Shown piece by piece: positions 33,275-42,001 of a DNA stretch of 64,000 bases. The notes beneath the pieces are model-generated. The model did not search any database. It was not told the origin of the DNA and worked only from the letters and a program-made list of their open reading frames with translations. The DNA is from Desulfatirhabdium butyrativorans DSM 18734 (GTDB lineage: Bacteria > Desulfobacterota > Desulfobacteria > Desulfobacterales > Desulfatirhabdiaceae): positions 1-64,000 of the forward strand of contig NZ_AUCU01000010.1 in the NCBI RefSeq assembly GCF_000429925.1, given 5' to 3'. Each line of letters opens with the position of its first letter. Positions within the stretch are counted from its first letter, which is position 1. Made by a program: the position numbers and the translations under genes.

Positions 33275-35071
33275 CTACCCGATAGTCGCAATCACCTGGC
33301 CCGCCTGAACCGTCTGGCCTTTTTCGACATCGAAACTCTGGATCACTCCATCGACGGGACTCGCCACCGGTGTTTCCATTTTCATGGCTTCCAGAATCAC
33401 CAGAATATCGCCTTTTTTCACCCGATCTCCTGTTTTGAAGAGCACCTCGTACACATTTCCGGGCAATTGCGCCTTGACTTCCACGGCAGGCTGTCTGGCC
33501 TTGGGCGATTCACCGCTGGAGACGCCGACAATGGCGCCAGTTTCATCTTCGACCAGCACTTCATAGGTTGTCCCGTCCACGGTCACCTTGTATTGAAAAG
33601 GCCCCGATGCGGCAGCAGCCTGTTTTCCATTGGACGCCGCCGTCTGGGAAGCCGGCTGCTTGCCGGCATTCGGATCGATTTTCCGGACGTTGATCGGCTT
33701 GATCCCCTTCAGAAAATCCAGTCCCTTGTTCCCCCCTGCCGTTGCGAGCGCACCGACGATGAAGAGGTTCTCTTCCGTCACCGGAAGTCCTTCGGCCGCC
33801 AAGAGTTTTTGGGCCTTCGGTATGCCCGGCTCCAGCACATCCAGCGGATCCCCATCGAAGACAGGCAATTTCAGTTGCTCGGCCGCAATCCGCACGATTT
33901 CGGGATCCGGCTTGACCGGGGTTTTGCCGAAATACCCGAGCACCATCTTCCCGTAACCATCCGTGATCTTTTTCCATGGCCCCTGGGTGACATTGGCATA
34001 GGCCTGCTGAAAATAGAATTGGGATACGGGCGTGACCGATGTGCCAAAACCCCCGCGCGCCACGCATTCGCCCATCGCCTCGATGACCTGGGGATACAAA
34101 TGCAGGGTGCCCGTATCGCGCATCATCATGGTGTTGGCCGTCAGCGCGCCGCCCGGCATGGGAGAGAGAATGACTTCGGAAGAGACTTTCTGTGCTTCGG
34201 GCGGGAAGAAATAGTCCTTGAAACACTCGACCTGAACCCGGTTGGCTTCGAGAATCTTGCGGATGTCGATATCGATCGTATAGCCCGTTCCCTTCAGGGC
34301 ATGCCACATCGAAATCAAATCGGGCTGACACGTCCCTCCGGAAAGCGGCGCCCTGGCCAGGCACACCCCGTCGCATCCGGCCTCGATGGCTGCCTTGTAC
34401 TGCGCAATGCCGATGCCTGCGGTTTCGTGGGTGTGCGCCCAGATCAGCACATCGTCGCCGAGCATTTTCCGGGCGCCAAGGATCGTGTCATAGAATTTCT
34501 GTGGATTGGATGTCCCCGAGGCGTCCTTGAAACAGAGTGAATCGAAGGGCACGCCGGAGTCGAGAATGTCCTGGAGCGTTTTCAGATAAAAGGCGGGATC
34601 GTGCGCGCCGCTGCAGCCCGGCGGCAACTCCATCATGGAGATGACGATCTGGTGATGCAACCCGGCGTTGTGGATGCACTGGCCGGAATAAACCAGGTTC
34701 CGGACATCGTTCAATGCATCGAAATTGCGGATATGGGTGATGCCATGCTTCTTGAACATGCGGGCATGCAAATCGATCATGTCCCGGGGCTGGGCGGAGA
34801 GCGCCACGACGTTGATGCCGCGGGCCAGCGTCTGCAGGTGGGCATCGGCTCCGGCGGCCTTCCGGAACCGGTCCATCATGTCGAAGGCCGATTCGCCGCA
34901 ATACATGAACAGGCTCTGAAAACGGGCCCCGCCGCCTGCCTCCAGGTAGTGGATGCCTGCATCAACCGCCGCCTCCACTGCGGGCAGAAAATCGTCGGTC
35001 AACACCCTTGCCCCGAAGACGGACTGGAAACCGTCTCGCAGGGACGTATCCATGAATCGGATGGTTTTCAT
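33275..35071 (-). CDS. oadA: Biotin-dependent carboxyltransferase/decarboxylase alpha subunit (OadA type)
   Basis: The protein has 598 residues. Residues about 1-290 are an HMG-CoA-lyase-like carboxyltransferase barrel (FMDTSLRDGFQSVFGARVLTDDFLPA; CFKDASGT; WAHTHETAGIGIAQYKAAIEAGCDGVCLARAPLSGGTCQPD). A PYC_OADA helical domain covers about 300-460. The C-terminal biotinyl domain has the carrier Lys at about 564 in ILEAMKMETPV. Substrate could be oxaloacetate, pyruvate (reverse) or another acid, because the barrel does not decide this by eye. With the membrane beta and gamma subunits next to it, Na+ pumping is likely. The TRAP transporter downstream may bring the acid into the cell. Confidence 0.93.
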   Translation of the reverse strand: MKTIRFMDTSLRDGFQSVFGARVLTDDFLPAVEAAVDAGIHYLEAGGGARFQSLFMYCGESAFDMMDRFRKAAGADAHLQTLARGINVVALSAQPRDMIDLHARMFKKHGITHIRNFDALNDVRNLVYSGQCIHNAGLHHQIVISMMELPPGCSGAHDPAFYLKTLQDILDSGVPFDSLCFKDASGTSNPQKFYDTILGARKMLGDDVLIWAHTHETAGIGIAQYKAAIEAGCDGVCLARAPLSGGTCQPDLISMWHALKGTGYTIDIDIRKILEANRVQVECFKDYFFPPEAQKVSSEVILSPMPGGALTANTMMMRDTGTLHLYPQVIEAMGECVARGGFGTSVTPVSQFYFQQAYANVTQGPWKKITDGYGKMVLGYFGKTPVKPDPEIVRIAAEQLKLPVFDGDPLDVLEPGIPKAQKLLAAEGLPVTEENLFIVGALATAGGNKGLDFLKGIKPINVRKIDPNAGKQPASQTAASNGKQAAAASGPFQYKVTVDGTTYEVLVEDETGAIVGVSSGESPKARQPAVEVKAQLPGNVYEVLFKTGDRVKKGDILVILEAMKMETPVASPVDGVIQSFDVEKGQTVQAGQVIATIG

Positions 35072-35113
35072 GTGGTTTTACCTCTTGTGTTGAATGAGAA
35101 GGCGGAGGACCGA

Positions 35114-35368
35114 TCAGGGTTTTCGCAACCGCGCCCGGTGCGCCGCAAGCGCAGCCCCGATCACGGCGATCACCCTGCCATTGCGATCCGAAGAGACGGA
35201 TGAAGCGGGACGATGCTTGGAGTGAACAGCTTCGATGGCAAATTGCTCCTTCTGGGTAGCACTGCGGAGCATGCGTGCGGTCAGTAAAATCAGCACGACC
35301 AGAAGCGCGAGGAATACATAGACGATCGACATCCCGACAATAGCGAGTTTCAGCCCTTCGATGGCCAT
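35114..35368 (-). CDS. oadG: Sodium pump decarboxylase gamma subunit (OadG-like)
   Basis: The protein of 84 residues has one N-terminal membrane helix (LKLAIVGMSIVYVFLALLVVLILLTARML) followed by a short polar, basic tail, the design of OadG proteins that hold the alpha and beta subunits together. The Zn-binding C-terminal His cluster of classical OadG is not clearly present. ATG 35368 follows AAAGGT; the longer open frame to 35464 starts in non-coding repeats. It is the first gene of the oadGAB unit and lies back-to-back with the sensor kinase gene at 35708. Confidence 0.8.
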   Translation of the reverse strand: MAIEGLKLAIVGMSIVYVFLALLVVLILLTARMLRSATQKEQFAIEAVHSKHRPASSVSSDRNGRVIAVIGAALAAHRARLRKP

Positions 35369-35514
35369 GACCTTTCCTTTCTCTGCCCGCTGGCCTGGAT
35401 AGGCACCCGGTTCCGGATTGGTAAATGAATTGGCATCATTGATTTGGCCTGCATCTAAACACATTCATTTTCAGATGGCAATTCGGTGAACTTCTGATTT
35501 TGCTGTAAGAAATT

Positions 35515-35605
35515 TTCTGATAGCGGCGTAATCCCGCCTTTGGCGGGAGGACTCCAGTTCCGCGATTGCGGGATTTGACATGTTCTGGACGCCTCCTGCC
35601 GGAGG
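35515..35605. repeat. Dispersed inverted repeat (TAATCCCGCC...GGCGGGAGGACTCCAG type)
   Basis: The spacer between oadG and the sensor kinase carries CCCGCCTTTGGCGGG and CCGCGATTGCGGG hairpins followed by TTCTGGACGCCTCCTGCCGGAGGCAGG. It is related to the repeat at 29942-29985. TTGACA at 35673-35678 could be a -35 box of the kinase gene, but no good -10 box follows. Confidence 0.55.
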
Positions 35606-35707
35606 CAGGATTTTGCCGGTGTAACGGGCCCTACTGCCCACCGCCGTTCGTAAACTGTTTTCACAATAATCCTTGACAACCCCGGCACGCCTTTTCACTA
35701 TGCATCC

Positions 35708-38197
35708 ATGAAACTGCGCTTCATCCTCGTCACCCTATCCCTGCTGGCTTTTTTTTCCGTATCGATCGGCGGCTACCTCTATTATACGTCGTTGCGCAAC
35801 GCCGCCTTCGTGGAAGCGGACCGCAACGCCTCGGCGCGCATCAACGCCATCCATCGTAATGTACTGACATTTCTCTCCGAAAGCGTCAAACCGGCAAAAG
35901 TCCTGTCGGGAATGGCCCCGCTTGTCCGCGCGCTCGAAGAGCCCGATGCGGCCCATCTGGACGAGGCAAATGCCATCCTCGATTATTTCACCTCCGCCAT
36001 CGATGCGAGCGTCTGCTATCTGATGGATCGAAGCGGCAGAACCATCGCCTCCAGCAACCGGAATGCGCCGGATTCCTTTGTCGGCCTCAATTTTTCCTTT
36101 CGCCCCTATTTCCAGAAAGCCATGGATGGCACACCCTTCACCTACCTGGCGCTCGGCACGACATCCGATCTCCGGGGCGCCTATTACGGGCACCCCATTT
36201 ACGGCCATCAGGGAATTACGCCCATCGGCGTATCCGTCATCAAGGTCGCCATCGACAGCATCGAACAAAAGATCGGCCTGTCCGAAGAAGATATCGTGCT
36301 GATCACCGACCCCCAGGGGGTCATCTTCATCACCAACCAGCGCCCCTGGCTCCTGCAACTGGCATGGAAGCAGCCTGAGCAGACCATCGAGACAATTCGC
36401 AGGCACCGCCAATTCGGGGATGGACCGTTTCGGTGGATCGGGCTGCGGCGCATCGGCGATCACATCGTCATGGACGGGGCCGACATCCAATACCTCTCTT
36501 ATCGGAAACCCCTCGACGGATTCGATGGATGGGACATCGTCTATCTGCGAAACCGCAAGGCCATCGTTCAGACGGTGGTCGAACCGCTCATCCGGATGTC
36601 CGGCCCCATCATCCTCATTGTGAGCCTTCTGGTGGCTGTTTCGGTTTTTGTGCTCTATCAGGAAGCTTCCAAGGAACTCGTGCGGAGAAAACAGGTCGAA
36701 AAAGCCCTGGAAGAAAGCACGGCCCGGTATCGGAACCTCTACCACCAGACCCCGGCCATGCTCCATTCGATCGATTCGGCAGGCAGGATGCTCAGCGTGA
36801 GCGATTACTGGCTGGAGGCAATGGAATACCGGCGCGAAGATGTCATCGGCAAACCGCTGACCGGCTTTCTGACGCCGGCCTCACGGCACTATGCCGAACA
36901 GATCGTCATTCCACAGTTTTTTCGATCCGGATTCTGCAAAGACATCCCCTACACCTTCGTCACGGCAAGCGGACGAAACATCGAAGTGCTCCTGTCCGCC
37001 ATCGCCGAGCGAAACGACCGGGGCGAAATCATCCGATCGCTGACGGTATCGATCGACGTCACGGAAAGAAACCGGGCCGTCAAGGCCCTGCAGGAAGCGC
37101 AGGAAGAACTGAAAAGCCACTCGAGAAAACTCGAAATCGAGGTTGCCCGCCGCACCCGGGAGATTTCCGGTATTCTGAAATATTCGTCCAACATCATCTA
37201 TCTCAAGGACCGTGGAAATCGATACCGGTTGGTCAACGCCCGGTTCGAATCCATTTTTGGCCTGTCTTCGAAAACGATTGTCGGAAAAGTCGATGCCGAT
37301 GTCCTGCCGGAGGCCATTGCCGCACGATTTTCACGGATGGATCAGATCGTTCTGGACAGTGCCGAGCCCTCCCAGCATGAAGAAACGTTTCAGGTGTTCG
37401 AAAACACGATGACATTTCTCATCGTCACATTCCCGCTCTTTGACGACCAGGCGACGGTAACCGGGCTCTGTTCCATTCTGACCGATGTCACCGAAGCCAA
37501 AAAAATGCAGGATCAGTACCGGAGGCTGTCGGCAGGCATCCTCGAAAGCCAGGAACGGGAGCGGGCCGCAATCGCACGGGAATTGCACGACGAGCTTGGC
37601 CAGGTGCTGACCGCGCTGCGCATGGACGCCGTGTGGCTTCGAAACCGGCTGAAAAACGTCGATACGGATGCAAGCCTTCGAGCCGAGAGCATGTGCGCAT
37701 CCATCGAAGCAAACATTCAGGAAATCCGCAGCATCGCCCTGCGGCTGAGGCCCCGGGTGCTCGACGATCTGGGGCTGGTGGACGCCCTCGAATGGTTCAC
37801 GACGGATTTCGAGCGAAGGACCGGCATTGCCTGCATTTTTCAGCATGATGAGCCGCTTCAGGCCATTGACAACGCATTATCGACGGCTGCCTACCGGATC
37901 GTCCAGGAAGCCCTGACGAACGTGGCGCGCCATGCCCGGGCCACGTTTGCGGAGGTGAACCTGGGTCTTCATGGCGGGGTGTTGCATCTTTGCGTTTCCG
38001 ACAACGGCGTCGGCTTCGATGCCGGACACCTTCACGACCACATCGGCCTGGGCATTGCCGGCATGATGGAGCGGGCTTCTCTTGTCGGCGGTGCGATCGA
38101 AATCACGTCTTCCGAATCGGAGGGCTCACGGATTGCGTTTACGGCCCCGCTTTTCGTGGATGAGACGCATCAGCCGCATCGAAAGGATATTGGATGA
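35708..38197 (+). CDS. Membrane sensor histidine kinase, Cache-PAS-PAS-HisKA_3
   Basis: The protein of 829 residues has a first membrane helix (about 5-27), a periplasmic double Cache sensor domain (about 35-295; ASVCYLMDRSGRTIASSNRNAPDSFVGLNFSFRPYFQKAMDG), a second helix (about 297-320), two PAS domains (about 340-460 and 490-600) and a NarL-type dimerisation domain with the phosphorylated His at 627 (ARELHDELGQVLTALRMD). The ATPase domain (about 720-820) has NVARHARA and DNGVGFDAG. Cache domains usually bind small organic acids or amino acids. It overlaps the response regulator gene (ATGA) and diverges from the decarboxylase/TRAP cluster, so it probably controls carboxylate uptake and decarboxylation. 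Confidence 0.92.
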   Translation: MKLRFILVTLSLLAFFSVSIGGYLYYTSLRNAAFVEADRNASARINAIHRNVLTFLSESVKPAKVLSGMAPLVRALEEPDAAHLDEANAILDYFTSAIDASVCYLMDRSGRTIASSNRNAPDSFVGLNFSFRPYFQKAMDGTPFTYLALGTTSDLRGAYYGHPIYGHQGITPIGVSVIKVAIDSIEQKIGLSEEDIVLITDPQGVIFITNQRPWLLQLAWKQPEQTIETIRRHRQFGDGPFRWIGLRRIGDHIVMDGADIQYLSYRKPLDGFDGWDIVYLRNRKAIVQTVVEPLIRMSGPIILIVSLLVAVSVFVLYQEASKELVRRKQVEKALEESTARYRNLYHQTPAMLHSIDSAGRMLSVSDYWLEAMEYRREDVIGKPLTGFLTPASRHYAEQIVIPQFFRSGFCKDIPYTFVTASGRNIEVLLSAIAERNDRGEIIRSLTVSIDVTERNRAVKALQEAQEELKSHSRKLEIEVARRTREISGILKYSSNIIYLKDRGNRYRLVNARFESIFGLSSKTIVGKVDADVLPEAIAARFSRMDQIVLDSAEPSQHEETFQVFENTMTFLIVTFPLFDDQATVTGLCSILTDVTEAKKMQDQYRRLSAGILESQERERAAIARELHDELGQVLTALRMDAVWLRNRLKNVDTDASLRAESMCASIEANIQEIRSIALRLRPRVLDDLGLVDALEWFTTDFERRTGIACIFQHDEPLQAIDNALSTAAYRIVQEALTNVARHARATFAEVNLGLHGGVLHLCVSDNGVGFDAGHLHDHIGLGIAGMMERASLVGGAIEITSSESEGSRIAFTAPLFVDETHQPHRKDIG

Positions 38198-38829
38198 TTC
38201 GGGTCTTGATTGCAGATGACCATACCATGGTCCGGGCGGGGCTGTGCCGGATCGTTGAAGAAAGCGAGGAAATGACGGTGGTGGCGGAGGCCGCCAGCGG
38301 CAGGCAGGCCGTGCAACTGGCCAGAGAGCATCAGCCGGATGTCGCGGTCATCGACATTTCCATGCCGGAAGGGGACGGGCTGGAAGTCATGCGGCAGGTC
38401 TTTTCCTTCCGGCCGGAGCTTCCGGTGATCATCCTGACCATGCACGAGGAAGAGCAATATGTCATCCGCGCCATCGAAGCCGGGGCAAAAGGCTATATCA
38501 CCAAGCGTTCGGCCCCGGAGCAACTGGTTTCCGCCATCCGGCAGGTCATGGCAGGCGGGATGTATCTGACGCCCGAGGTGGGCAACGCGCTGGCCCAGTA
38601 CATGTCCCGGGGAAAGATCGAAAAATCCCTTCTCGATACCATTTCCACGCGGGAGCTTCAGGTGCTGCGGCTTCTGGCGATGGGCCGCACCAACCGGGAA
38701 ATCGCATCCGAATACAACATCAGCATCAAGACCGTGGACACCTACCGGCTTCGGCTGCTGAAGAAACTGAACCTGCGCAACAATGCCGATCTTTCCCGCT
38801 TCGCCGTCCAGAACCGGCTGATCGATTGA
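38194..38829 (+). CDS. NarL/FixJ-family response regulator
   Basis: The protein of 211 residues has a receiver domain (about 1-120) with the acidic pair D8-D9, phospho-acceptor D54 (VAVIDISMPEG) and Lys in GAKGYITKRS. A LuxR-type helix-turn-helix lies at about 145-205 (LLDTISTRELQVLRLLAMGRTNREIASEYNISIKTVDTYRLRLLKKLNLRN). It is translationally coupled to the kinase before it and is the cognate transcription factor of that sensor. Likely targets are the divergent oadGAB and TRAP genes, by position only. Confidence 0.94.
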   Translation: MIRVLIADDHTMVRAGLCRIVEESEEMTVVAEAASGRQAVQLAREHQPDVAVIDISMPEGDGLEVMRQVFSFRPELPVIILTMHEEEQYVIRAIEAGAKGYITKRSAPEQLVSAIRQVMAGGMYLTPEVGNALAQYMSRGKIEKSLLDTISTRELQVLRLLAMGRTNREIASEYNISIKTVDTYRLRLLKKLNLRNNADLSRFAVQNRLID

Positions 38830-39036
38830 TCATCTTTCGTTCAGAGTTGTTGTTTCTCATGGATAACAGCCGTATTTCATTTCAGAAATCTTTCTGCTAT
38901 ACATCCTGGATGTCTCTTCGCCAGGAATGGGTCCGACAATTCCCGAATTCCGATCGGCAACACGCCCTTCCGTCTGATACGTCGATAACGGATCAATCTT
39001 ACCCCAAACCAACGCTTGCTTCTACCTGATCAAGGA

Positions 39037-39252
39037 GAGTTCCCCAGAACCCCGCTGGTTTTCATTCATCACTCCACCGGCGGAAACTGGCTGGCGGATG
39101 CCAACGAAAGCGGGCCTTACGGAATGCTGGGAAAAGAGTTAATGAAGTTACACCCGGCGTCAGCCTGTCAAACGGCTCGGTGGATATTCCGGTTCCCGCC
39201 ATTCAGCCCGGTACCCCTCGAAAAAGGCCGCCCCCTCTACCCCATGCCGTGA
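39037..39252 (+). pseudogene. Fragment of a larger protein gene, probably dead
   Basis: The plus strand encodes PRTPLVFIHHSTGGNWLADANESGPYGMLGKEL, which reads like the conserved N-terminus of a larger family in which VFIHHSTGxNWL is followed by a GGLG element. After about 40 codons the sequence degrades, and a plausible continuation (GVSLSNGSVDIPVPAIQPGTP) is in another frame at about 39155-39225. There is no start codon for a full gene and no room for one before the ThiC paralogue. The remainder of 38830-39335 shows no gene. Confidence 0.5.
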
Positions 39253-39335
39253 GGATAAGGAAGAGGGGAACAACGCAAGAACGCTTCACCCTGCAATCAT
39301 TCCATCTGAGCGCTCTCTCGCTTCCAAAGGCCGAA

Positions 39336-40655
39336 TCATGCCCCAGGCCAGCACTTTTCCGGGGAGATATCCGCTGAAAAGAGATGCCTTCCCCGCTCCA
39401 TGGCACAGAAGTCTCCGCACATCGTGCAGGTTCGATCGTCTTCCGGCGCCCGGGCGCTGCGGACGGCCCTCGCCTGGTCCGGAAACATCAGCCGAGAAAA
39501 CTGCTCCTCCCACAAACTGTCTCTGCGTGCCAGCGATACGAGCTTTTCCCGTTCCCGGCGATGGGGATACTTGGCCAAATCGCCGATGTAGGTGCCGAGT
39601 CGGGTCGCCCGAATCCCTTCCCGGATATCCTTCTCGTCGGGAAGGGCCAAATGTTCCGCAGGCGTAATGGTGCAAATAAGGTCAGCCCCGTACCGGGCCG
39701 AGAGGGCCGCGCCGATGGCACCGGTGATGTGATCGTAGCCTGCGCCGCTGTCCGCAGGAAGGGGACCAAGGACATAATACGGCGCATTGCCGCTCATCCG
39801 CTTTTCCAGCACGATATTGGCCTCGATTTCATCGAGGGGCACGTGCCCCGGGCCTTCCACCATCGTCTGGCACCCGGCCTTCCGACCGATCTCCGCAAGC
39901 TCGCAGTTGACCACCATCTCGGCCATCTGCGCCCGGTCGTGGCTGTCGTGAATGGCTCCCGCCCGGATGCCGTTTCCGAGAGACAGAACGGCATCGTATT
40001 TCTTCATGATGGAAAGCACCCGATCAAACCGCTCATACAGGGGATTTTCCCGGTTGTTGTATTCCATCCAGCTCACCATGAAGGTGCCGCCTTTGGACAC
40101 CAGACCGCCGTAGCGATACCCCTGGTTGCGCAGACGCTCGATGCTGAACCGGTTGATACCGCAGTGAACGGCCATGAAGGAAATGCCGTCGTCCAATTGC
40201 TTCTCGATAAGCTCGAAGAGGTATTCGGGATCGAGACGGTTCGGGTTGCGGTATTTGTGGGCTGCGTCGTAAAACGCCTGGTAAAGGGGAACGTTGCCTA
40301 CGGGAAGGGTGACGGCGTCGAGAACGGTTCGGCGGATCCGGTTGAGGTTGCCGCCAGCGGACAGCTCCATCAGCGTGTCGGCCTTTTCCTCCTCGGCCGC
40401 CCGGGCCTTTCGGACTTCGAGATCCAGATCGCAAATGTCCGATGAGGTTCCGAGGGATGCATTCACTTTGGTCGCAAGACCGCTGCCGATGCCTACGATC
40501 TTCTGAAACGGCCGCTTCGGGTGATGCAGAATGACAATCTGCCCCGCGGCCACCTTCTCCCGGACTTCTTCCACCGATACGCCTTCCTGCCGGGCCACCT
40601 GCTGCATTTGTTCCGTTACGACACCTTCCCTTGCCCACTCGATCTGTGTCTTCAT
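39336..40655 (-). CDS. bzaF: ThiC-family radical SAM enzyme, probably 5-hydroxybenzimidazole synthase BzaF
   Basis: The protein of 439 residues is a ThiC-fold enzyme that rearranges aminoimidazole ribotide. Shared blocks are GTSSDICDLDLE, YGGLVSKGGTFMVSWM, EGPGHVPLDEIEANI and YYVLGPLPADSGAGYDHITGAIGAA. The Fe-S motif CTMCGDFC (Cys 410, 413, 417) is at the C-terminus. The usual ThiC phrase SLGDGLRPG is SLGNGIRAG here, and the gene is headed by a cobalamin, not a TPP, riboswitch. In anaerobes the ThiC paralogues BzaA/B/F make 5-hydroxybenzimidazole, the lower-ligand precursor of B12, and are B12-riboswitch controlled, so BzaF is the better reading than ThiC. ATG 40655 follows AGGAGC; the longer frame to 40823 runs through the terminator. 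Confidence 0.8.
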   Translation of the reverse strand: MKTQIEWAREGVVTEQMQQVARQEGVSVEEVREKVAAGQIVILHHPKRPFQKIVGIGSGLATKVNASLGTSSDICDLDLEVRKARAAEEEKADTLMELSAGGNLNRIRRTVLDAVTLPVGNVPLYQAFYDAAHKYRNPNRLDPEYLFELIEKQLDDGISFMAVHCGINRFSIERLRNQGYRYGGLVSKGGTFMVSWMEYNNRENPLYERFDRVLSIMKKYDAVLSLGNGIRAGAIHDSHDRAQMAEMVVNCELAEIGRKAGCQTMVEGPGHVPLDEIEANIVLEKRMSGNAPYYVLGPLPADSGAGYDHITGAIGAALSARYGADLICTITPAEHLALPDEKDIREGIRATRLGTYIGDLAKYPHRREREKLVSLARRDSLWEEQFSRLMFPDQARAVRSARAPEDDRTCTMCGDFCAMERGRHLFSADISPEKCWPGA

Positions 40656-40780
40656 GTCCAATGCTCCTGTGTTGCGTGTTCGGCGAAATGCCATGTATCG
40701 CATCCCGCCTGCATAGTTCTCAGAAACGATGGACAGTCGTTTCCCGGCCGATCGCCCCCTTTGCGGCAGATCCATCCGAC

Positions 40781-40812
40781 AAAAAAGGCCGTATCGCACA
40801 CGCGATACGGCC
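40781..40812 (-). terminator. Rho-independent terminator of the riboswitch expression platform
   Basis: On the minus strand a perfect 11-bp stem GGCCGTATCGC/GCGATACGGCC with an ACAC-type loop (40787-40812) is followed by six T (40786-40781). It lies downstream of the cobalamin aptamer and about 125 bases before the bzaF-like start, so binding of B12 would be expected to stop transcription here. Confidence 0.85.
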
Positions 40813-40837
40813 TCATTGGACAATCGGTCCGACTCTC

Positions 40838-40985
40838 GGATTCGGGCAGGTCTTCTGACTTGCAGATCATCCCTTCATCACGCCTTCCCATCGCCTGAAC
40901 GGCACGACAGTGGCATCCAGTGATGTCGGTCCCTGCTTACAGCGCCGGTCCAACGTTACGGATTTTCACCGTATTCCCTTTTCAC
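40838..40985 (-). promoter_or_regulatory. Cobalamin riboswitch upstream of the ThiC-family gene
   Basis: The minus strand shows the conserved cobalamin aptamer elements in the right order: GGGAATACGGTGAAAATCC, GCTGTAAGCAGGGA, the B12 box core GATGCCACTG, GATGGGAAGGCG and AGTCAGAAGACCTGCCCG. The order and spacing match the class I aptamer, and the terminator follows directly. It should repress the downstream gene when adenosylcobalamin is plentiful. No THI box of a TPP riboswitch is present. Confidence 0.9.
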
Positions 40986-41236
40986 GGCCGCGAACGGCCG
41001 CACCTGAATCACTCGAATGCCATGAACATACCACATCCGGAACATGGATGAAAAGGATGAAAATCCGGAGTGTCAGCGATGGAATTGACTTTCCAGAGCG
41101 CTCATGGTAGTTTTCGCCACTCAAATCGTCTGCAACGTACCGGAAGCGTTGCTTCTGTTCAAACAGGCGCTTTATCGGGCAAACGAAGCATGAATAGCGC
41201 TTTCCGAGCCCCAATCCATCTGAGGCCATTTCTCCC

Positions 41237-41908
41237 ATGTATCAATTTCCGAAAAACGATCCGCCCCGGCATACGGCCTACCCCATCGATCCGGCAGGAT
41301 ACGCCTTCATCGGTGCCGGCGCTTTCATCACAGCCGTATTCGCGCTGCTGTCGGCGCCGACCCCAGCCATCGTCTTCATGATCCTGACCCTCTTCGTCTG
41401 CTTTTTCTTCCGCGATCCCGATCGCCTCGTGCCGGCGGAGGAAAACGCCATCGTTTCCCCGGCCGACGGCAAGATCATCGCCATCGCACCGACGACGGAA
41501 AGCCCCTTCGGCCCCGGCGACTGGGTGCGCATCAGTATCTTCATGTCGATTTTCAATGTACACGTCAATCGGGTTCCCTATACGGGAAAGATCGAAACCA
41601 TCGATTATTTCCCTGGGAAATTCGTTTCGGCCCACCTTGACAAGGCATCCACGGACAACGAGCGAAACGCCATCCTGATGAAAACCGAGGAAGGATTTCA
41701 TATTGGATGGATGCAGATCGCAGGGCTGATCGCCCGAAGAATCATCTGCCGGATTCAGCCCGGCGATGGGGTCCAGAAAGGACAGCGCTTCGGTGTCATC
41801 TGCTTCGGCTCCAGAGTCGATACCTATCTACCTGGAAACGCAATCATCAGCATTGCGGCAGGAGAACATGTCAAGGCAGGCGCAACGGTCATCGCCCGGA
41901 TGCCGTAA
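41237..41908 (+). CDS. psd: Phosphatidylserine decarboxylase proenzyme (short form)
   Basis: The protein of 223 residues converts phosphatidylserine to phosphatidylethanolamine at the inner membrane. Two N-terminal membrane segments (about 18-55) lead to FFRDPDR, IVSPADGKI, the FMSIFNVHVNRVP block and the self-cleavage site FGSRVD (about 192-197), where the Ser becomes the pyruvoyl group. Length fits the short archaeal/proteobacterial type that is often paired with PssA; no pssA is next to it. The next gene, an isopropylmalate dehydrogenase, begins 93 bases later after a small hairpin. Confidence 0.93.
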   Translation: MYQFPKNDPPRHTAYPIDPAGYAFIGAGAFITAVFALLSAPTPAIVFMILTLFVCFFFRDPDRLVPAEENAIVSPADGKIIAIAPTTESPFGPGDWVRISIFMSIFNVHVNRVPYTGKIETIDYFPGKFVSAHLDKASTDNERNAILMKTEEGFHIGWMQIAGLIARRIICRIQPGDGVQKGQRFGVICFGSRVDTYLPGNAIISIAAGEHVKAGATVIARMP

Positions 41909-41957
41909 TTATGCGTTGAGCGGCGTCAATTTTCGCATTTTTTACCCTCACCCCGCC

Positions 41958-41976
41958 CCTCTCCCAGTGGGAGAGG
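41958..41976. repeat. CCTCTCCC/GGGAGAGG hairpin repeat
   Basis: A perfect eight-base stem CCTCTCCC/GGGAGAGG with loop AGT, preceded by ACCCTCACCCCG, lies between psd and the isopropylmalate dehydrogenase gene. A second member of this CTCACCCC..CTCTCCC family is at 52053-52083. It could act as a weak terminator, but there is no T-run. Confidence 0.55.
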
Positions 41977-42001
41977 AAGTTAAAGGAATCGAATCCGTTT
42001 C

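Noticed and set aside
35673-35701. TTGACA as promoter of the Cache-domain kinase
   Set aside because: The hexamer at 17-base spacing (CACTAT) is a poor -10 box and lies almost on the start codon, so I did not list it as a feature.
40656-41000. TPP riboswitch expected before a ThiC gene
   Set aside because: No THI-box core is present; the conserved elements are those of a cobalamin riboswitch.
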